From: Oligoflexia bacterium
GTDB lineage: Bacteria; Bdellovibrionota; UBA1018; CAIMNF01
Reading direction: 5' to 3'
Length of the DNA stretch: 8,786 nucleotides
Assembly (NCBI GenBank): GCA_903858975.1
Contig: CAIOKW010000065.1
Location: 1-8,786, forward strand
Shown here: piece by piece, positions 1-6,916 of the stretch
Numbering within the stretch: the first letter of the stretch is position 1
Layout of the letters: the number at the start of each line of letters is the position of its first letter
Notes under the pieces: model-generated
Database searches by the model: none
What the model saw: only the letters and a program-made list of their open reading frames with translations
Told to the model about the DNA's origin: nothing
Program-made: the position numbers and the translations under genes

Positions 1-968
1 TCTACTTTGTCGCGTACGATCACGACATCAAAAGTGCTGCTTTTGTTTCCTTTTTGGCGAACCACGGTCAGCTTCACTTTAGTGCCTTTTTTCCCGCGGA
101 TCATTTTAACGACATCTGAAAGATCCATGTCGAGAATATTCACAGCATCTTTTTGATCTTGAGCTACTGCAATAATCTTATCTTTTGGAAGAAGCGCGCT
201 CGCACGATCGGCACTTCCGCCGGGAATAATTTCTTGAACAATGGTGTATCCGTCATCTGAACTCAAGGAAACACCAATCCCCTCAAGCGAGAGCCCCATA
301 TTAATTCGAAACTCTTCGAGCTGTTCAGGCGGAAGGTAATCAGAGTGCGGATCCAGCGCGTGCGCAAAGGATTCCGCAAACAAGTTGATCATCTTTCCTT
401 GATTCATATCTTTAGAGCGCTTTACAGAAAGCTCGTAACGCTTCACGAGTTGCTCTTTCGCCTTCTCGATTTTTACGTCACCCGCAAGGATGGTTGCTAC
501 TTGAGTATGAATTGCGGCCTCTAACAAGCTCTTCTTTTGTTCTACATCCGCCGGATAGTCACGCTTCTTGGTATCGGTTTGATAGCGGATATCTTCCTTA
601 AGAGAAAAACTGCCTTTTAGCTTCTCTTGGGCAAGTGTCAGGTTTTCTTGTGCCCGCTCTACCAAGATACTATTCACGTCGTTGAGAGCAGCACAGTTCC
701 CACTCTTCATGGTTTCAAATAAATCCATGAGCTGGGCTTGCATCTTGTTGACGTCTTTTTTGTAAAGTAATTGCTTATTCGGATCGATGAACTTCAAAAA
801 CAAATTCACGGTTCGAGTTTTCACTTCAGAATTCAATTGATTCATAGAGAAGTGATTGCTCAGAAATACATTCACGAGCGAAGGAACCTGCTGGCAATGA
901 AGCGATTGAGCCGAAGCTGAAACGTTTACAAGCAGGAGCGCGAAAATAAGTTTGGTCATCAATTTCAT
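1..968 (-). CDS. prc: Prc/Tsp-type carboxy-terminal processing protease, N-terminal part (cut by window edge)
   Basis: Periplasmic tail-specific protease of peptidase family S41A, which in other bacteria degrades proteins from their C-terminus and trims envelope proteins, including murein-hydrolase regulation. The 322 visible residues start with a Sec signal peptide (MKLMTKLIFALLLVNVSASA). A helical Prc-type N-terminal region follows (about 25-205), then the family signature DPHSDYLPP (206-214), MGLSLEGIGVSLSSDDGY (224-241) and a PDZ domain to about 320. These match the E. coli Prc segment around DPHTNYLSP and SLEGIG closely. The catalytic Ser/Lys domain lies beyond the left edge, so activity cannot be judged. 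The start ATG (968-966) is chosen because TAGG sits 5 nt upstream; the next in-frame ATG (959-957) has no ribosome site and would shorten the signal peptide. It follows the phosphatase gene by 28 nt on the same strand, so co-transcription is likely. Confidence 0.92.
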   Translation of the reverse strand, partial: MKLMTKLIFALLLVNVSASAQSLHCQQVPSLVNVFLSNHFSMNQLNSEVKTRTVNLFLKFIDPNKQLLYKKDVNKMQAQLMDLFETMKSGNCAALNDVNSILVERAQENLTLAQEKLKGSFSLKEDIRYQTDTKKRDYPADVEQKKSLLEAAIHTQVATILAGDVKIEKAKEQLVKRYELSVKRSKDMNQGKMINLFAESFAHALDPHSDYLPPEQLEEFRINMGLSLEGIGVSLSSDDGYTIVQEIIPGGSADRASALLPKDKIIAVAQDQKDAVNILDMDLSDVVKMIRGKKGTKVKLTVVRQKGNKSSTFDVVIVRDKV

Positions 969-972
969 ATTT

Positions 973-977
973 ACCTA
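973..977 (-). promoter_or_regulatory. Ribosome binding site of prc
   Basis: On the minus strand TAGGT ends directly before TAAAT-ATG, placing an AGG core about 5-6 nt from the start codon. It supports the upstream of two closely spaced in-frame ATGs as the prc start. It also shows prc has its own translation signal within the short gap after the phosphatase gene. Confidence 0.5.
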
Positions 978-996
978 GTCTCTTATTATTATTGGT

Positions 997-2556
997 TTAC
1001 CGCAAGATTTCTGTAAGCACTCGTCCTTCAGATTGTGCTGGAGGAAGCACCTGCAGCACGCTTGAAAGTGTCGGAGCAATGTCGACGACGTGTACGATTT
1101 GACGGTAGGTTCCCGGTTTGAATGTTTTACCGTAAAACACGAGAGGAACATAACGGTCGTATGAGTATTGCGTCATGTGCGTAATTTCATAACTGTCGCT
1201 GTAATAGAATGGCTTTAGAACGGCGATGATATCTCCACTGTTTACACTGAGGGTTCGATCCGCAACCAAACCATACTCTCCAGCCGGCACCTTTCGATCA
1301 TAAAGGATCTCATCGCGTGACCATACCTGATCGAGGAATCGCTCTTTCAAAAGTCTCTCGCGGAGCGGCTTAAGCGCCTGAGAGACTGTGATGCCCGCTT
1401 CCTTTAGGGATTCATGATTCAGATAGAGCTGAAACTCCACCATAGCATCGACCCATTTTCCTGCTTTTGGCCTTCCGAATTCACGAGTCATGGTTTCTTC
1501 AGCAATTTTAGGGAGCACGTCTTCGGGAATATTTTCTGAGCGAATGCGCTCTTGAGGAAGATTGCTGGGCGGAATTCCGTGATCCCCCGTCAGAACGATA
1601 AATACATCCTTCAGTCCTCCTGGGACTTTCTTCGCAAGCTCACTCAAAAAATTCTCAATCAAGGCGTCTTCTGCGGTCACCAGTGTTTTCATGTGCGCAT
1701 CATTTGGGCCATGGTGGTGACCAAAGTAATCGTGACTGGAAAGACTCACCAACAAGAGGTCCGTATCTTTCCCTTGCCCGAGCTTCATCTCGTTTACAGC
1801 AGAGAGAGCGAGATCAAAGGTTTTCTCCATTGCCCATGGAGTCTGAAGCGATTCCTTTGAGCAATATTGGATGTTTTGAAATGGGCCCCATGAGTATTTA
1901 CCTGTTTTTTCGCTCGAGAGCTTTTCATTTTGCGTTTGTGCAAACTTGGGAAGACTCTTTCCAAAATACTGACTCGTCACCCACTCGCAGTTTTTGTCAT
2001 CAAGCCAGATCGTATAGTCCGTTCTTTTTCCACCCATCAAAACGGCAGCCCGATCTTTTAAAGAAACACTTACCACTCGGGATGCGCGGTCTACGTTTTT
2101 CAATTCATCCCCAAGCGTGTCGGCATTGAAATTTTTGGGAGACACCCCACTTCGAGATTCAATCACTCCTTTTGAACCGATCAATTTGGAGTTGTCATCT
2201 TGTACGCAGTACTGAACCTTCCCTTTTTCTGGATCAAACCAGATATTGGTCGAAATGTGATTTCGATAAGGATACGAACCCGAAAGAATCGCGGCATGTC
2301 CAGGCCCCGTCATGTTCTGAAGGAGTCCATGATCCGCGAGTGGAAAATAAGCGCCCTTTTCCATTAATAGACGATAACCGCCTACCTCACCACGAGGGGC
2401 TTTAAACTGATCTTGAAAGCGCATGAGATTGTCGGCTCGGAACTGATCAACGACCAAAACCACACCCAAACGATACGAAGGCGTTGCCGATGCGAGGTGA
2501 CTCAAGCCAAAAGACAGCACTAACAGGAGAGAAAAGAGTGCGGATTTTTTTTGCAT
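997..2556 (-). CDS. Secreted alkaline phosphatase family enzyme (PafA-like, type I phosphodiesterase/phosphatase fold)
   Basis: Exported two-zinc hydrolase of the alkaline phosphatase superfamily, expected to cleave phosphate monoesters (or diesters) in the periplasm or outside the cell. The 519 residues begin with a signal peptide (about 1-24, ending LASA). Active-site positions by analogy with PafA: metal ligand D37 (VVDQFR), nucleophile T83 (NMTGPGHAAILSG), N104 (STNIWFD), K167/R169 (SLKDRAA), D276 and H280 (SSHDYFGHHHGPND), D325/H326 (LTGDHGI) and H460 (ITHMTQYSYD). All expected metal ligands are therefore present. The K-x-R pair and the Asn are those associated with phosphomonoesterase activity in PafA, so monoesterase is my preferred reading; substrate is unknown. 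The ATG is forced, because an in-frame TGA lies four codons upstream. AGAGGG abuts the ATG, too close for a normal ribosome site. A promoter-like sequence ends 6 nt before the ATG (see 2563-2591). First gene of a probable unit with prc. Confidence 0.87.
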   Translation of the reverse strand: MQKKSALFSLLLVLSFGLSHLASATPSYRLGVVLVVDQFRADNLMRFQDQFKAPRGEVGGYRLLMEKGAYFPLADHGLLQNMTGPGHAAILSGSYPYRNHISTNIWFDPEKGKVQYCVQDDNSKLIGSKGVIESRSGVSPKNFNADTLGDELKNVDRASRVVSVSLKDRAAVLMGGKRTDYTIWLDDKNCEWVTSQYFGKSLPKFAQTQNEKLSSEKTGKYSWGPFQNIQYCSKESLQTPWAMEKTFDLALSAVNEMKLGQGKDTDLLLVSLSSHDYFGHHHGPNDAHMKTLVTAEDALIENFLSELAKKVPGGLKDVFIVLTGDHGIPPSNLPQERIRSENIPEDVLPKIAEETMTREFGRPKAGKWVDAMVEFQLYLNHESLKEAGITVSQALKPLRERLLKERFLDQVWSRDEILYDRKVPAGEYGLVADRTLSVNSGDIIAVLKPFYYSDSYEITHMTQYSYDRYVPLVFYGKTFKPGTYRQIVHVVDIAPTLSSVLQVLPPAQSEGRVLTEILR

Positions 2557-2562
2557 CCCTCT

Positions 2563-2591
2563 ATTTCAAAGCCTTCTTCTGAAACTGGCAA
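2563..2591 (-). promoter_or_regulatory. Candidate promoter of the phosphatase-prc unit
   Basis: On the minus strand TTGCCA (2591-2586, 5 of 6 to TTGACA) is followed after 17 nt by TGAAAT (2568-2563, 4 of 6 to TATAAT). Six bases (AGAGGG) then separate it from the phosphatase ATG. A start site at the usual distance would fall on the ATG itself, giving a leaderless or near-leaderless mRNA. The -10 match is modest and the AGAGGG could be a badly spaced ribosome site instead, so this is tentative. Confidence 0.35.
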
Positions 2592-2765
2592 GAGTCAATA
2601 ATTTGAAATTAAAGGGTTTTTCCAACTTCAAGCTCCCATCTAAATGACGAGGTGCGCTATTGACGTCCTATTAATTTAAATAATCACAAATAATCTTTTA
2701 AACTGATTTGATTTAGTGTTTATTACTGCCACGCCGAGCATAACGCTGTGGCGATAGGGACAAAA

Positions 2766-2770
2766 AAGGG
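2766..2770 (+). promoter_or_regulatory. Ribosome binding site that fixes the lipoprotein start
   Basis: AAGGG lies 7 nt before the ATG at 2778. It supports that ATG over the in-frame GTG at 2748, which has no such site and would place ten non-signal residues ahead of a textbook lipoprotein signal peptide. Confidence 0.7.
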
Positions 2771-2777
2771 ATTTATC

Positions 2778-3710
2778 ATGAAGACTACAAAAGAGATCAA
2801 AATCATCGCTCTTGCTTTACTTCTCAGCACTGGACTTGCTGCTTGCGGCAAACAACAAAGCCCAACCGTAGAAGCTATTTCAAACAACGCAGCTGTATCA
2901 GATACCAGCTCTGTGAACTCTTTTGAGTACCATGCCTCGAAGATTATCGGAATCAATCCACTCGTTCCCGTTCGCGCAGACGGCTCTAACATGGACTCGT
3001 CACTTCGCGGCTACTTGGATGCATTCGGAATTGTTGCCTTGGGCGACAGCGGATCTTGCACCGGAACTCACCTTGGGAATGGTTTTGTACTCACTGCAGG
3101 TCACTGCTTCTTAGAAGGTGCGTCGACCAGCATCCTCTCGAATCAAGCGTGCCCGACCACAAAAGTTTACTGGGGATACCGTGGATCACCTGCGACTGGC
3201 AGCCCGAAGCCCGTGGTTAACAGCGTTAGCCAGTGCGTGAAAGTCATTTACGCTGAACTCACTGAAGCTCGCGACTTCGCAATTTTCCAAGTGAACAATC
3301 CTCCCAAAGCAGCGGTTGCCGTTGCAATGGAGTCTGCCCGAACTGCTCCAAATACTAAGCTCACCATTTTCGGCTACCCACAAGGGCGCCCTCTTGAATG
3401 GTCACAATACTGCCCACTCAAGAAAAACACAGTAGCTCCTACTGCCATCACTAGCCCTGCTCGCTTTGCTCACCAGTGCGATACTGAGCCGGGAAACAGC
3501 GGAAGCAGTATTCTTGCCATCGGACCAAACGGTGTAGCTAAAGTAGTTGGCGTACACGATGCGGCTGCTCCAGACCCACTCAAGTACAACATCGGAACTT
3601 ATATGTTTGATGCTCGCCAGATCCTTCTCAAGCAAGGTTTTAACCTTGATCAGGCGACCGGTGCAATTGCAGCACGAAACTCAACCAGAGCCGCAACTCG
3701 CCTCCACTAA
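2778..3710 (+). CDS. Lipoprotein serine protease, chymotrypsin fold (S1B/V8-like)
   Basis: Lipid-anchored extracytoplasmic serine endopeptidase, 310 residues. The signal peptide ends in a lipobox LAAC with lipid-modified C23. Gly follows the Cys, so under the E. coli rule the protein would go to the outer membrane. The catalytic triad is visible: H109 in LTAGHC, D166 in ARDFAIF and S241 in DTEPGNSGSS. C94 and C110 bracket the His loop as in the conserved disulfide of this fold. The DT-x-PGNSGS form of the serine motif, followed by VVGVH, is typical of bacterial S1B glutamyl-endopeptidase-like proteases rather than true trypsins. There is no long propeptide beyond the roughly 50-residue Ser/Asn-rich linker after the Cys. 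The substrate is unknown. The start at 2778 is set by the ribosome site and the signal peptide. The GNAT gene begins 41 nt downstream with no evident terminator between, so read-through is plausible. Confidence 0.88.
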   Translation: MKTTKEIKIIALALLLSTGLAACGKQQSPTVEAISNNAAVSDTSSVNSFEYHASKIIGINPLVPVRADGSNMDSSLRGYLDAFGIVALGDSGSCTGTHLGNGFVLTAGHCFLEGASTSILSNQACPTTKVYWGYRGSPATGSPKPVVNSVSQCVKVIYAELTEARDFAIFQVNNPPKAAVAVAMESARTAPNTKLTIFGYPQGRPLEWSQYCPLKKNTVAPTAITSPARFAHQCDTEPGNSGSSILAIGPNGVAKVVGVHDAAAPDPLKYNIGTYMFDARQILLKQGFNLDQATGAIAARNSTRAATRLH

Positions 3711-3751
3711 GAGATTCCAATTTCAATCGATATTCGTTAGTATCTCCATCT

Positions 3752-4891
3752 ATGAATCAGATCAAGATTAGGGAAGTTTCAGGGAAACAAGGTACTAACG
3801 AATTTATCGACGTAATGTGGAAGATTTACGATCAAAAGAAATACCCTCAATGGGTCCCACCGCTTCGAATGTCTGTCTACGAAGCCCTCGATACCGTAAA
3901 AAATCCTTTTTATAAAAACGCAGAAATCAAACTCTTCATCGCTGAAAAAGATGGAAAGATCGCCGGCCGAATTGCTGCTGTTGAAAACCGCGCCCACAAT
4001 CAATTTCACGAAGATAAGATCGGATTCTACGGATTCTTCGAGTGCATCGAAGACCAAGCGGTTGCAAACGAGCTCTTCAAGACAGCTGAAACTTGGTTAA
4101 AGTCTCGCGGGTTTGATCAAATGCAAGGCCCAATGAATCCGTCCACCAACCATGAATGCGGTCTCTTGGTTCGCGGTCAGAGCCAACACCCGACCATCAT
4201 GACGACCTGGAACCCGAAGTACTACGAAGAGCTTCATGATCAATACGGTCTCACCAAAGCAAAAGATCTCGTGGCCTACATCATTGCTAAAGAAAAGAAC
4301 ACTGAACTTCCTCCTCGCGTGGTGGAGTATGTGAAGCGACTGAGAGCTGAAAACTCTCGCGTAACCTTCCGCGACTTCAACGTAAAAGATTTTCAAAACG
4401 AAGTAGATCGCTGCTTTGAAATTTATAATTCAGCTTGGGAGAAAAACTGGGGCTTCTTCCCGATGACCAAAGAAGAATTCGCATTCGCTGCCAAAGACAT
4501 GAAAATGATCCTGGACCCACGAATGGCATTCATCGCTGAAGTGGATGGAAAACCCGCAGGCTTCATGCTCGCACTTCCAGACCTAAACCATGTCTTCAAG
4601 CGCATCCCTAGCGGTAAACTTTTCCCGACCGGAATCTTCAAACTTCTGATCGGCAAGAAAATGGTGAAATCCGTTCGAATCGTCACCTTAGGTGTAAAAC
4701 CTGAGTTTCGCGGAAGCGGAATCTTCGCACTCTTTACCTATGAGGCATTCGAGCGTGCCAATCGCTTTGGATATCTCGCAGGTGAAGCGTCTTGGGTGCT
4801 TGAAGATAACGTTGCCATGAATAAACCGTGGCAAGACCTCGGCGCTCCACTTTATCGCCGATGGAGAATTTACCAAAAGGCGCTGACATGA
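3752..4891 (+). CDS. GNAT-superfamily N-acetyltransferase-like protein, about 380 aa
   Basis: Cytoplasmic protein of 379 residues, with no signal peptide, from a widespread but uncharacterised family of double-GNAT-like proteins. The N-terminal half shows family landmarks: WVPPLR (34-39), KNPFYKNAEIKLFIAEKDG (50-68), GRIAAVENRAHN (72-83), GFYGFFE (91-97), and GPMNPSTNHECGLLV (126-140). The C-terminal half (about 205-375) carries a GNAT domain. Its acetyl-CoA binding motif A is VTLGVKPEFRGSGIFALFTY (311-330), containing the R-G-x-G-type pyrophosphate loop. The acceptor substrate is unknown. No clear Shine-Dalgarno sequence precedes the ATG; a weak TAGTAT lies 8 nt before it, so translation may depend on read-through from the protease gene. 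Its TGA overlaps the ATG of mltA (ATGA), so the two are almost certainly co-transcribed and translationally coupled. Confidence 0.85.
   Translation: MNQIKIREVSGKQGTNEFIDVMWKIYDQKKYPQWVPPLRMSVYEALDTVKNPFYKNAEIKLFIAEKDGKIAGRIAAVENRAHNQFHEDKIGFYGFFECIEDQAVANELFKTAETWLKSRGFDQMQGPMNPSTNHECGLLVRGQSQHPTIMTTWNPKYYEELHDQYGLTKAKDLVAYIIAKEKNTELPPRVVEYVKRLRAENSRVTFRDFNVKDFQNEVDRCFEIYNSAWEKNWGFFPMTKEEFAFAAKDMKMILDPRMAFIAEVDGKPAGFMLALPDLNHVFKRIPSGKLFPTGIFKLLIGKKMVKSVRIVTLGVKPEFRGSGIFALFTYEAFERANRFGYLAGEASWVLEDNVAMNKPWQDLGAPLYRRWRIYQKALT
4876..4880 (+). promoter_or_regulatory. Ribosome binding site inside the GNAT gene, for mltA
   Basis: AAAGG lies 7 nt before the ATG at 4888, within the last codons of the GNAT gene. 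It decides the mltA start. The same frame is open back to an ATG at 4828, but that would put 20 charged residues ahead of the signal peptide. Confidence 0.7.
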
Positions 4892-5985
4892 AATTAGGGT
4901 TGTTTGCATTCGTATTAGCCTGGAACTCACTTGCTTGCGCTACCACTTTTGTTACAAAAACGGTGGAAGTAAAAGCAAGCTCAGTGAGCTTCCAGGATGA
5001 TCTCGATTTCAAACTCCTGGATACCGCCATACAAAGACAAATCGATGCCTATGATTCAGGCGTTGATCTCAGCGGTAAAGTTCAGTTCGGCTCCAGCATT
5101 TTTCCAAAGACCATCCTACGGGATTCACTGGTTCTCTTTCAGGAAGTAGCTCGTGAAACCCGGGAGTGCTTTGCTGAAAAACAGCGGGGAAAATGCTTTG
5201 AGCAATTTAATCGCGAAATCGCGGACCGGTTTCGCGTTTTTAGACCAACTCAAGACCAATCCCGATTTACCGCATACTATAGCCCTGACTTTGATGGCTC
5301 ACTGAGCCCAAGCGATCAATACAAACTCCCCCTTTTCTCCGCTCCCACAGATCCGACCCTGCTTGGATCTTCAAGTGAGCAAATTATCTATGACGGCGTC
5401 TTAAATGGTAAGGGACTTGAGTGCGCTTATATCGATGCGGATCTCTTTCAACTTTACTCGCTCCAAATTGAAGGAGGAGGACGAATCCACCTTCACGACA
5501 CGACCGGAAATATCATCACGAAGCACATTAGCTTTGATGGAAAGAATGCTCTTCCACTCCGGTTTTTTTCAAAACTCATGGTTCAACATGGGTACCTCAC
5601 TGCCGGGCAAGTAAGCTACGATCAACAACATCAGTACTTCGTTGCTCATCCAGAGGTACAACGTACCTTGTTTTCTGAAAACCCAAGCTACGTGTATTTC
5701 AAACTTACCGATGAAGAGCCACTCGGAATCAATTCGATCCCACTCACTGAGAACCGATCACTTGCTTTTGATCCAAAATATTTTCCAGTTTCAGGCGTTT
5801 TAAGCCTGATCCAAGTGAACGTGGGCGGTAAGATCATCACTCGTTTCATGCTGGGACAAGACGTCGGGGGCGCCATCAAGGGTCCTGCTCGCGCAGATCT
5901 TTATTTCGGTTATGGTGAAGAGGCGCGCGTTGCTGCTGAGAGCTTGGCGAGCTTTGGGTCACAATACTTTTTGATCAAGAAGTAG
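4888..5985 (+). CDS. mltA: MltA-type murein lytic transglycosylase
   Basis: Cleaves the MurNAc-GlcNAc bond of peptidoglycan to give 1,6-anhydro-MurNAc ends, acting in the periplasm. The 365 residues match the size of E. coli MltA. The MltA domain (about 125-265) begins RFTAYYSPDFDGS (126-138) and contains GKGLECAYID (174-183) and LQIEGGGRIHL (192-202). The C-terminal 3D domain (about 285-362) has SLAFDPKYFP (291-300) and GQDVGGAIKGPARADLYFG (323-341). D325 in QDVGGAIKG corresponds to the catalytic Asp of E. coli MltA (D308); D337 is the second conserved acid. The N-terminus is an export signal with an ambiguous end: SLAC17 resembles a lipobox but has Ser at -3, while A16-C17-A18 could be a signal peptidase I site. 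So lipoprotein status, usual for MltA, is not certain. The ATGA overlap with the GNAT gene implies translational coupling. A long hairpin of an unusual repeat type starts 28 nt after the stop. Confidence 0.92.
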   Translation: MKLGLFAFVLAWNSLACATTFVTKTVEVKASSVSFQDDLDFKLLDTAIQRQIDAYDSGVDLSGKVQFGSSIFPKTILRDSLVLFQEVARETRECFAEKQRGKCFEQFNREIADRFRVFRPTQDQSRFTAYYSPDFDGSLSPSDQYKLPLFSAPTDPTLLGSSSEQIIYDGVLNGKGLECAYIDADLFQLYSLQIEGGGRIHLHDTTGNIITKHISFDGKNALPLRFFSKLMVQHGYLTAGQVSYDQQHQYFVAHPEVQRTLFSENPSYVYFKLTDEEPLGINSIPLTENRSLAFDPKYFPVSGVLSLIQVNVGGKIITRFMLGQDVGGAIKGPARADLYFGYGEEARVAAESLASFGSQYFLIKK

Positions 5986-6013
5986 GTTTCTCGTTCGTTG
6001 GGATTTGAATGGA

Positions 6014-6071
6014 GAATGGAATGAAGTGAATTCACTCCTGGGGGCGCTTAAGTCGTGAATTCATTCCATTC
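6014..6071. repeat. Conserved-loop hairpin element, copy 1
   Basis: The left arm (6014-6035) and right arm (6055-6071) pair over 17 bp, with a 5-nt bulge in the left arm. The 19-nt loop (6036-6054) reads TCCTGGGGG-CGCTTA-AGTC. The loop and the closing TCAC/GTGA recur in copy 2 (6917-6979), but the rest of the stem is unrelated in sequence. The inner left arm also contains the palindrome GTGAATTCAC (6026-6035). It lies between the convergent mltA and alpha/beta hydrolase genes. TTTT follows the right arm at 6075-6078, but not directly, so it is not a clean intrinsic terminator, though it may still act at the 3' end of mltA mRNA. Confidence 0.85.
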
Positions 6072-6126
6072 GCATTTTCATCGCAAGCGATTGATCGAGA
6101 AGGCACTCAGTGGACTGCTATTCTTC

Positions 6127-6816
6127 CTAAGTCTTAAAGAAGCTGCATATATCTTTTGCAAGATCTGCGAGGAAAGCTTCTCGATTTGGCATTGAATCAC
6201 TGACGTGTGGCGGAAGTGAGTTCATAAATGAGAAGTGCCCCGCCCCTTCTATCAGATGAAGCTTGAGCGGAGCCTCAGCGGGAAGGCCACGCTTTAGGAT
6301 TTCCCCTTGAGTGGGAGGTGTCAGGGCATCAAGAGTGCCTGCCCAGGCCTGAATGGGAATGGGAACAGAACCGAGCGCACCTGGTGCTTGGAAAAAACCG
6401 AGCGGAGGAGTGAAGAGCGCGAGCTTTTTAATCCGTTCATCGCGAGGAATGGGGAGACACTCCCCTTCTTTCATCCACATTCGTCCGCCCGCGAGAGCCA
6501 ATAAGAGCGTGGCACCTATCGAGTGTCCGACACCCACCATTACCTCGCTCCTATCGGCAATGAAATCAGCTGCAATTTGAAGTCTTCGCGCGCGAAGCAG
6601 TAAATCGTGAGCACTAGGGAATGGTGAAACCAGTCGATCAAAATGCGGCGCAATCACCGTGCATTGATTTTCAAATAAATGGTGAAGAAGAGGGAGATGG
6701 CGTTCAGGGTTGCCTCCACTTCCGACTGCAAAAAGAACTTTGCAGACAGGATCCGGGGCTTCCAACAAAGTTGCTTCAAAGGTTACTCCGTTATCATGAA
6801 GAGCAATTCTGGCCAT
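6127..6816 (-). CDS. Alpha/beta hydrolase, 229 aa
   Basis: Small cytoplasmic serine hydrolase of the alpha/beta-hydrolase fold, with no signal peptide. The oxyanion-side loop is AVGSGGNPERH (30-40). The nucleophile elbow is GVGHSIGA (95-102) with S99, the acid is D163 in WAGTLDALTPP (158-168), and the catalytic His is H194 in EGAGHFSF (190-197). The triad is therefore complete. The fold and the GTLDALTPP/GAGHFSF pattern resemble dienelactone-hydrolase-like and esterase-like members, but the substrate cannot be told from sequence. No Shine-Dalgarno sequence precedes the ATG. Instead an extended -10 element (TGG-TATATA) ends 6 nt before it, so the message is probably leaderless. It is downstream of, and on the same strand as, the secreted protease gene at 7050-7973. 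A hairpin repeat and its own promoter lie between, so it is probably a separate transcription unit. Confidence 0.85.
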   Translation of the reverse strand: MARIALHDNGVTFEATLLEAPDPVCKVLFAVGSGGNPERHLPLLHHLFENQCTVIAPHFDRLVSPFPSAHDLLLRARRLQIAADFIADRSEVMVGVGHSIGATLLLALAGGRMWMKEGECLPIPRDERIKKLALFTPPLGFFQAPGALGSVPIPIQAWAGTLDALTPPTQGEILKRGLPAEAPLKLHLIEGAGHFSFMNSLPPHVSDSMPNREAFLADLAKDICSFFKT

Positions 6817-6822
6817 AAGCTA

Positions 6823-6831
6823 TATATACCA
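6823..6831 (-). promoter_or_regulatory. Extended -10 promoter of the alpha/beta hydrolase gene, leaderless layout
   Basis: On the minus strand TGG-TATATA (6831-6823) fits the extended -10 form TGn-TATAAT with 5 of 6 in the hexamer. Six bases (TAGCTT) then lead directly to the ATG at 6816. Transcription would start at or next to the A of ATG. The best -35 at 17 nt is CTGAAT, a poor match, which is normal for extended -10 promoters. No ribosome site is present. Confidence 0.55.
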
Positions 6832-6871
6832 AAAGTTGTGATTGAATTCAGAGAATCTCCTGATACGGAGA

Positions 6872-6896
6872 TGTAGATGAGGCCGCATCACGCCTG
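6872..6896. repeat. Degenerate left half-copy of the hairpin element
   Basis: These 25 bases match 6919-6943 (the left arm and loop start of copy 2) at 22 of 25 positions, offset by 47 bp. The shared blocks are TGTAGAT, AGGCC, CATCAC and CCTG. No matching right arm follows at once. A small perfect hairpin, ATCTCC-TGATAC-GGAGAT (6855-6872), abuts its left end. Confidence 0.7.
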
Positions 6897-6916
6897 AATG
6901 ACCTGGTGTAGTTGGC

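Larger units (their letters stand above)
2557..2777. other. Divergent intergenic region between phosphatase and lipoprotein protease genes
   Basis: About 220 bases without a gene. The middle (about 2665-2727) is very AT-rich and must hold the promoter for the plus-strand lipoprotein. The best hexamers I find are TTGACG (2660-2665) and TATTAC (2721-2726), but neither has a well-spaced partner, so I do not call a promoter. GCCAC (2728-2732) and GTGGC (2748-2752) can pair around a 15-nt interval, a short hairpin probably in the 5' leader of the lipoprotein mRNA. Its significance is unclear. Confidence 0.4.

Noticed and set aside
1141..1180. Apparent loss of a zinc-binding His in the phosphatase (YDRYVPL, where many PafA-like enzymes have YD-x-HVPL)
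   Set aside because: Comparison with the nucleotide pyrophosphatase motif THGYD suggests the true ligand is the earlier His, present here as H460, so no ligand need be missing.
1552..2405. Several open frames on the plus strand across the phosphatase gene
   Set aside because: They lie antisense to a gene with a complete set of active-site motifs, lack ribosome sites and have no protein-like domains.
2728..2752. Riboswitch in the leader of the lipoprotein protease gene
   Set aside because: Only a 5-6 bp hairpin is visible, with no conserved core of a known class and no attenuator structure.
2748..2777. GTG start at 2748 for the lipoprotein protease
   Set aside because: It would add ten residues before a canonical lipoprotein signal peptide; the AAGGG site fits the ATG at 2778.
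4828..4887. Upstream ATG start for mltA
   Set aside because: It adds 20 charged, non-signal residues and deep overlap with the GNAT gene; AAAGG fits the ATG at 4888.
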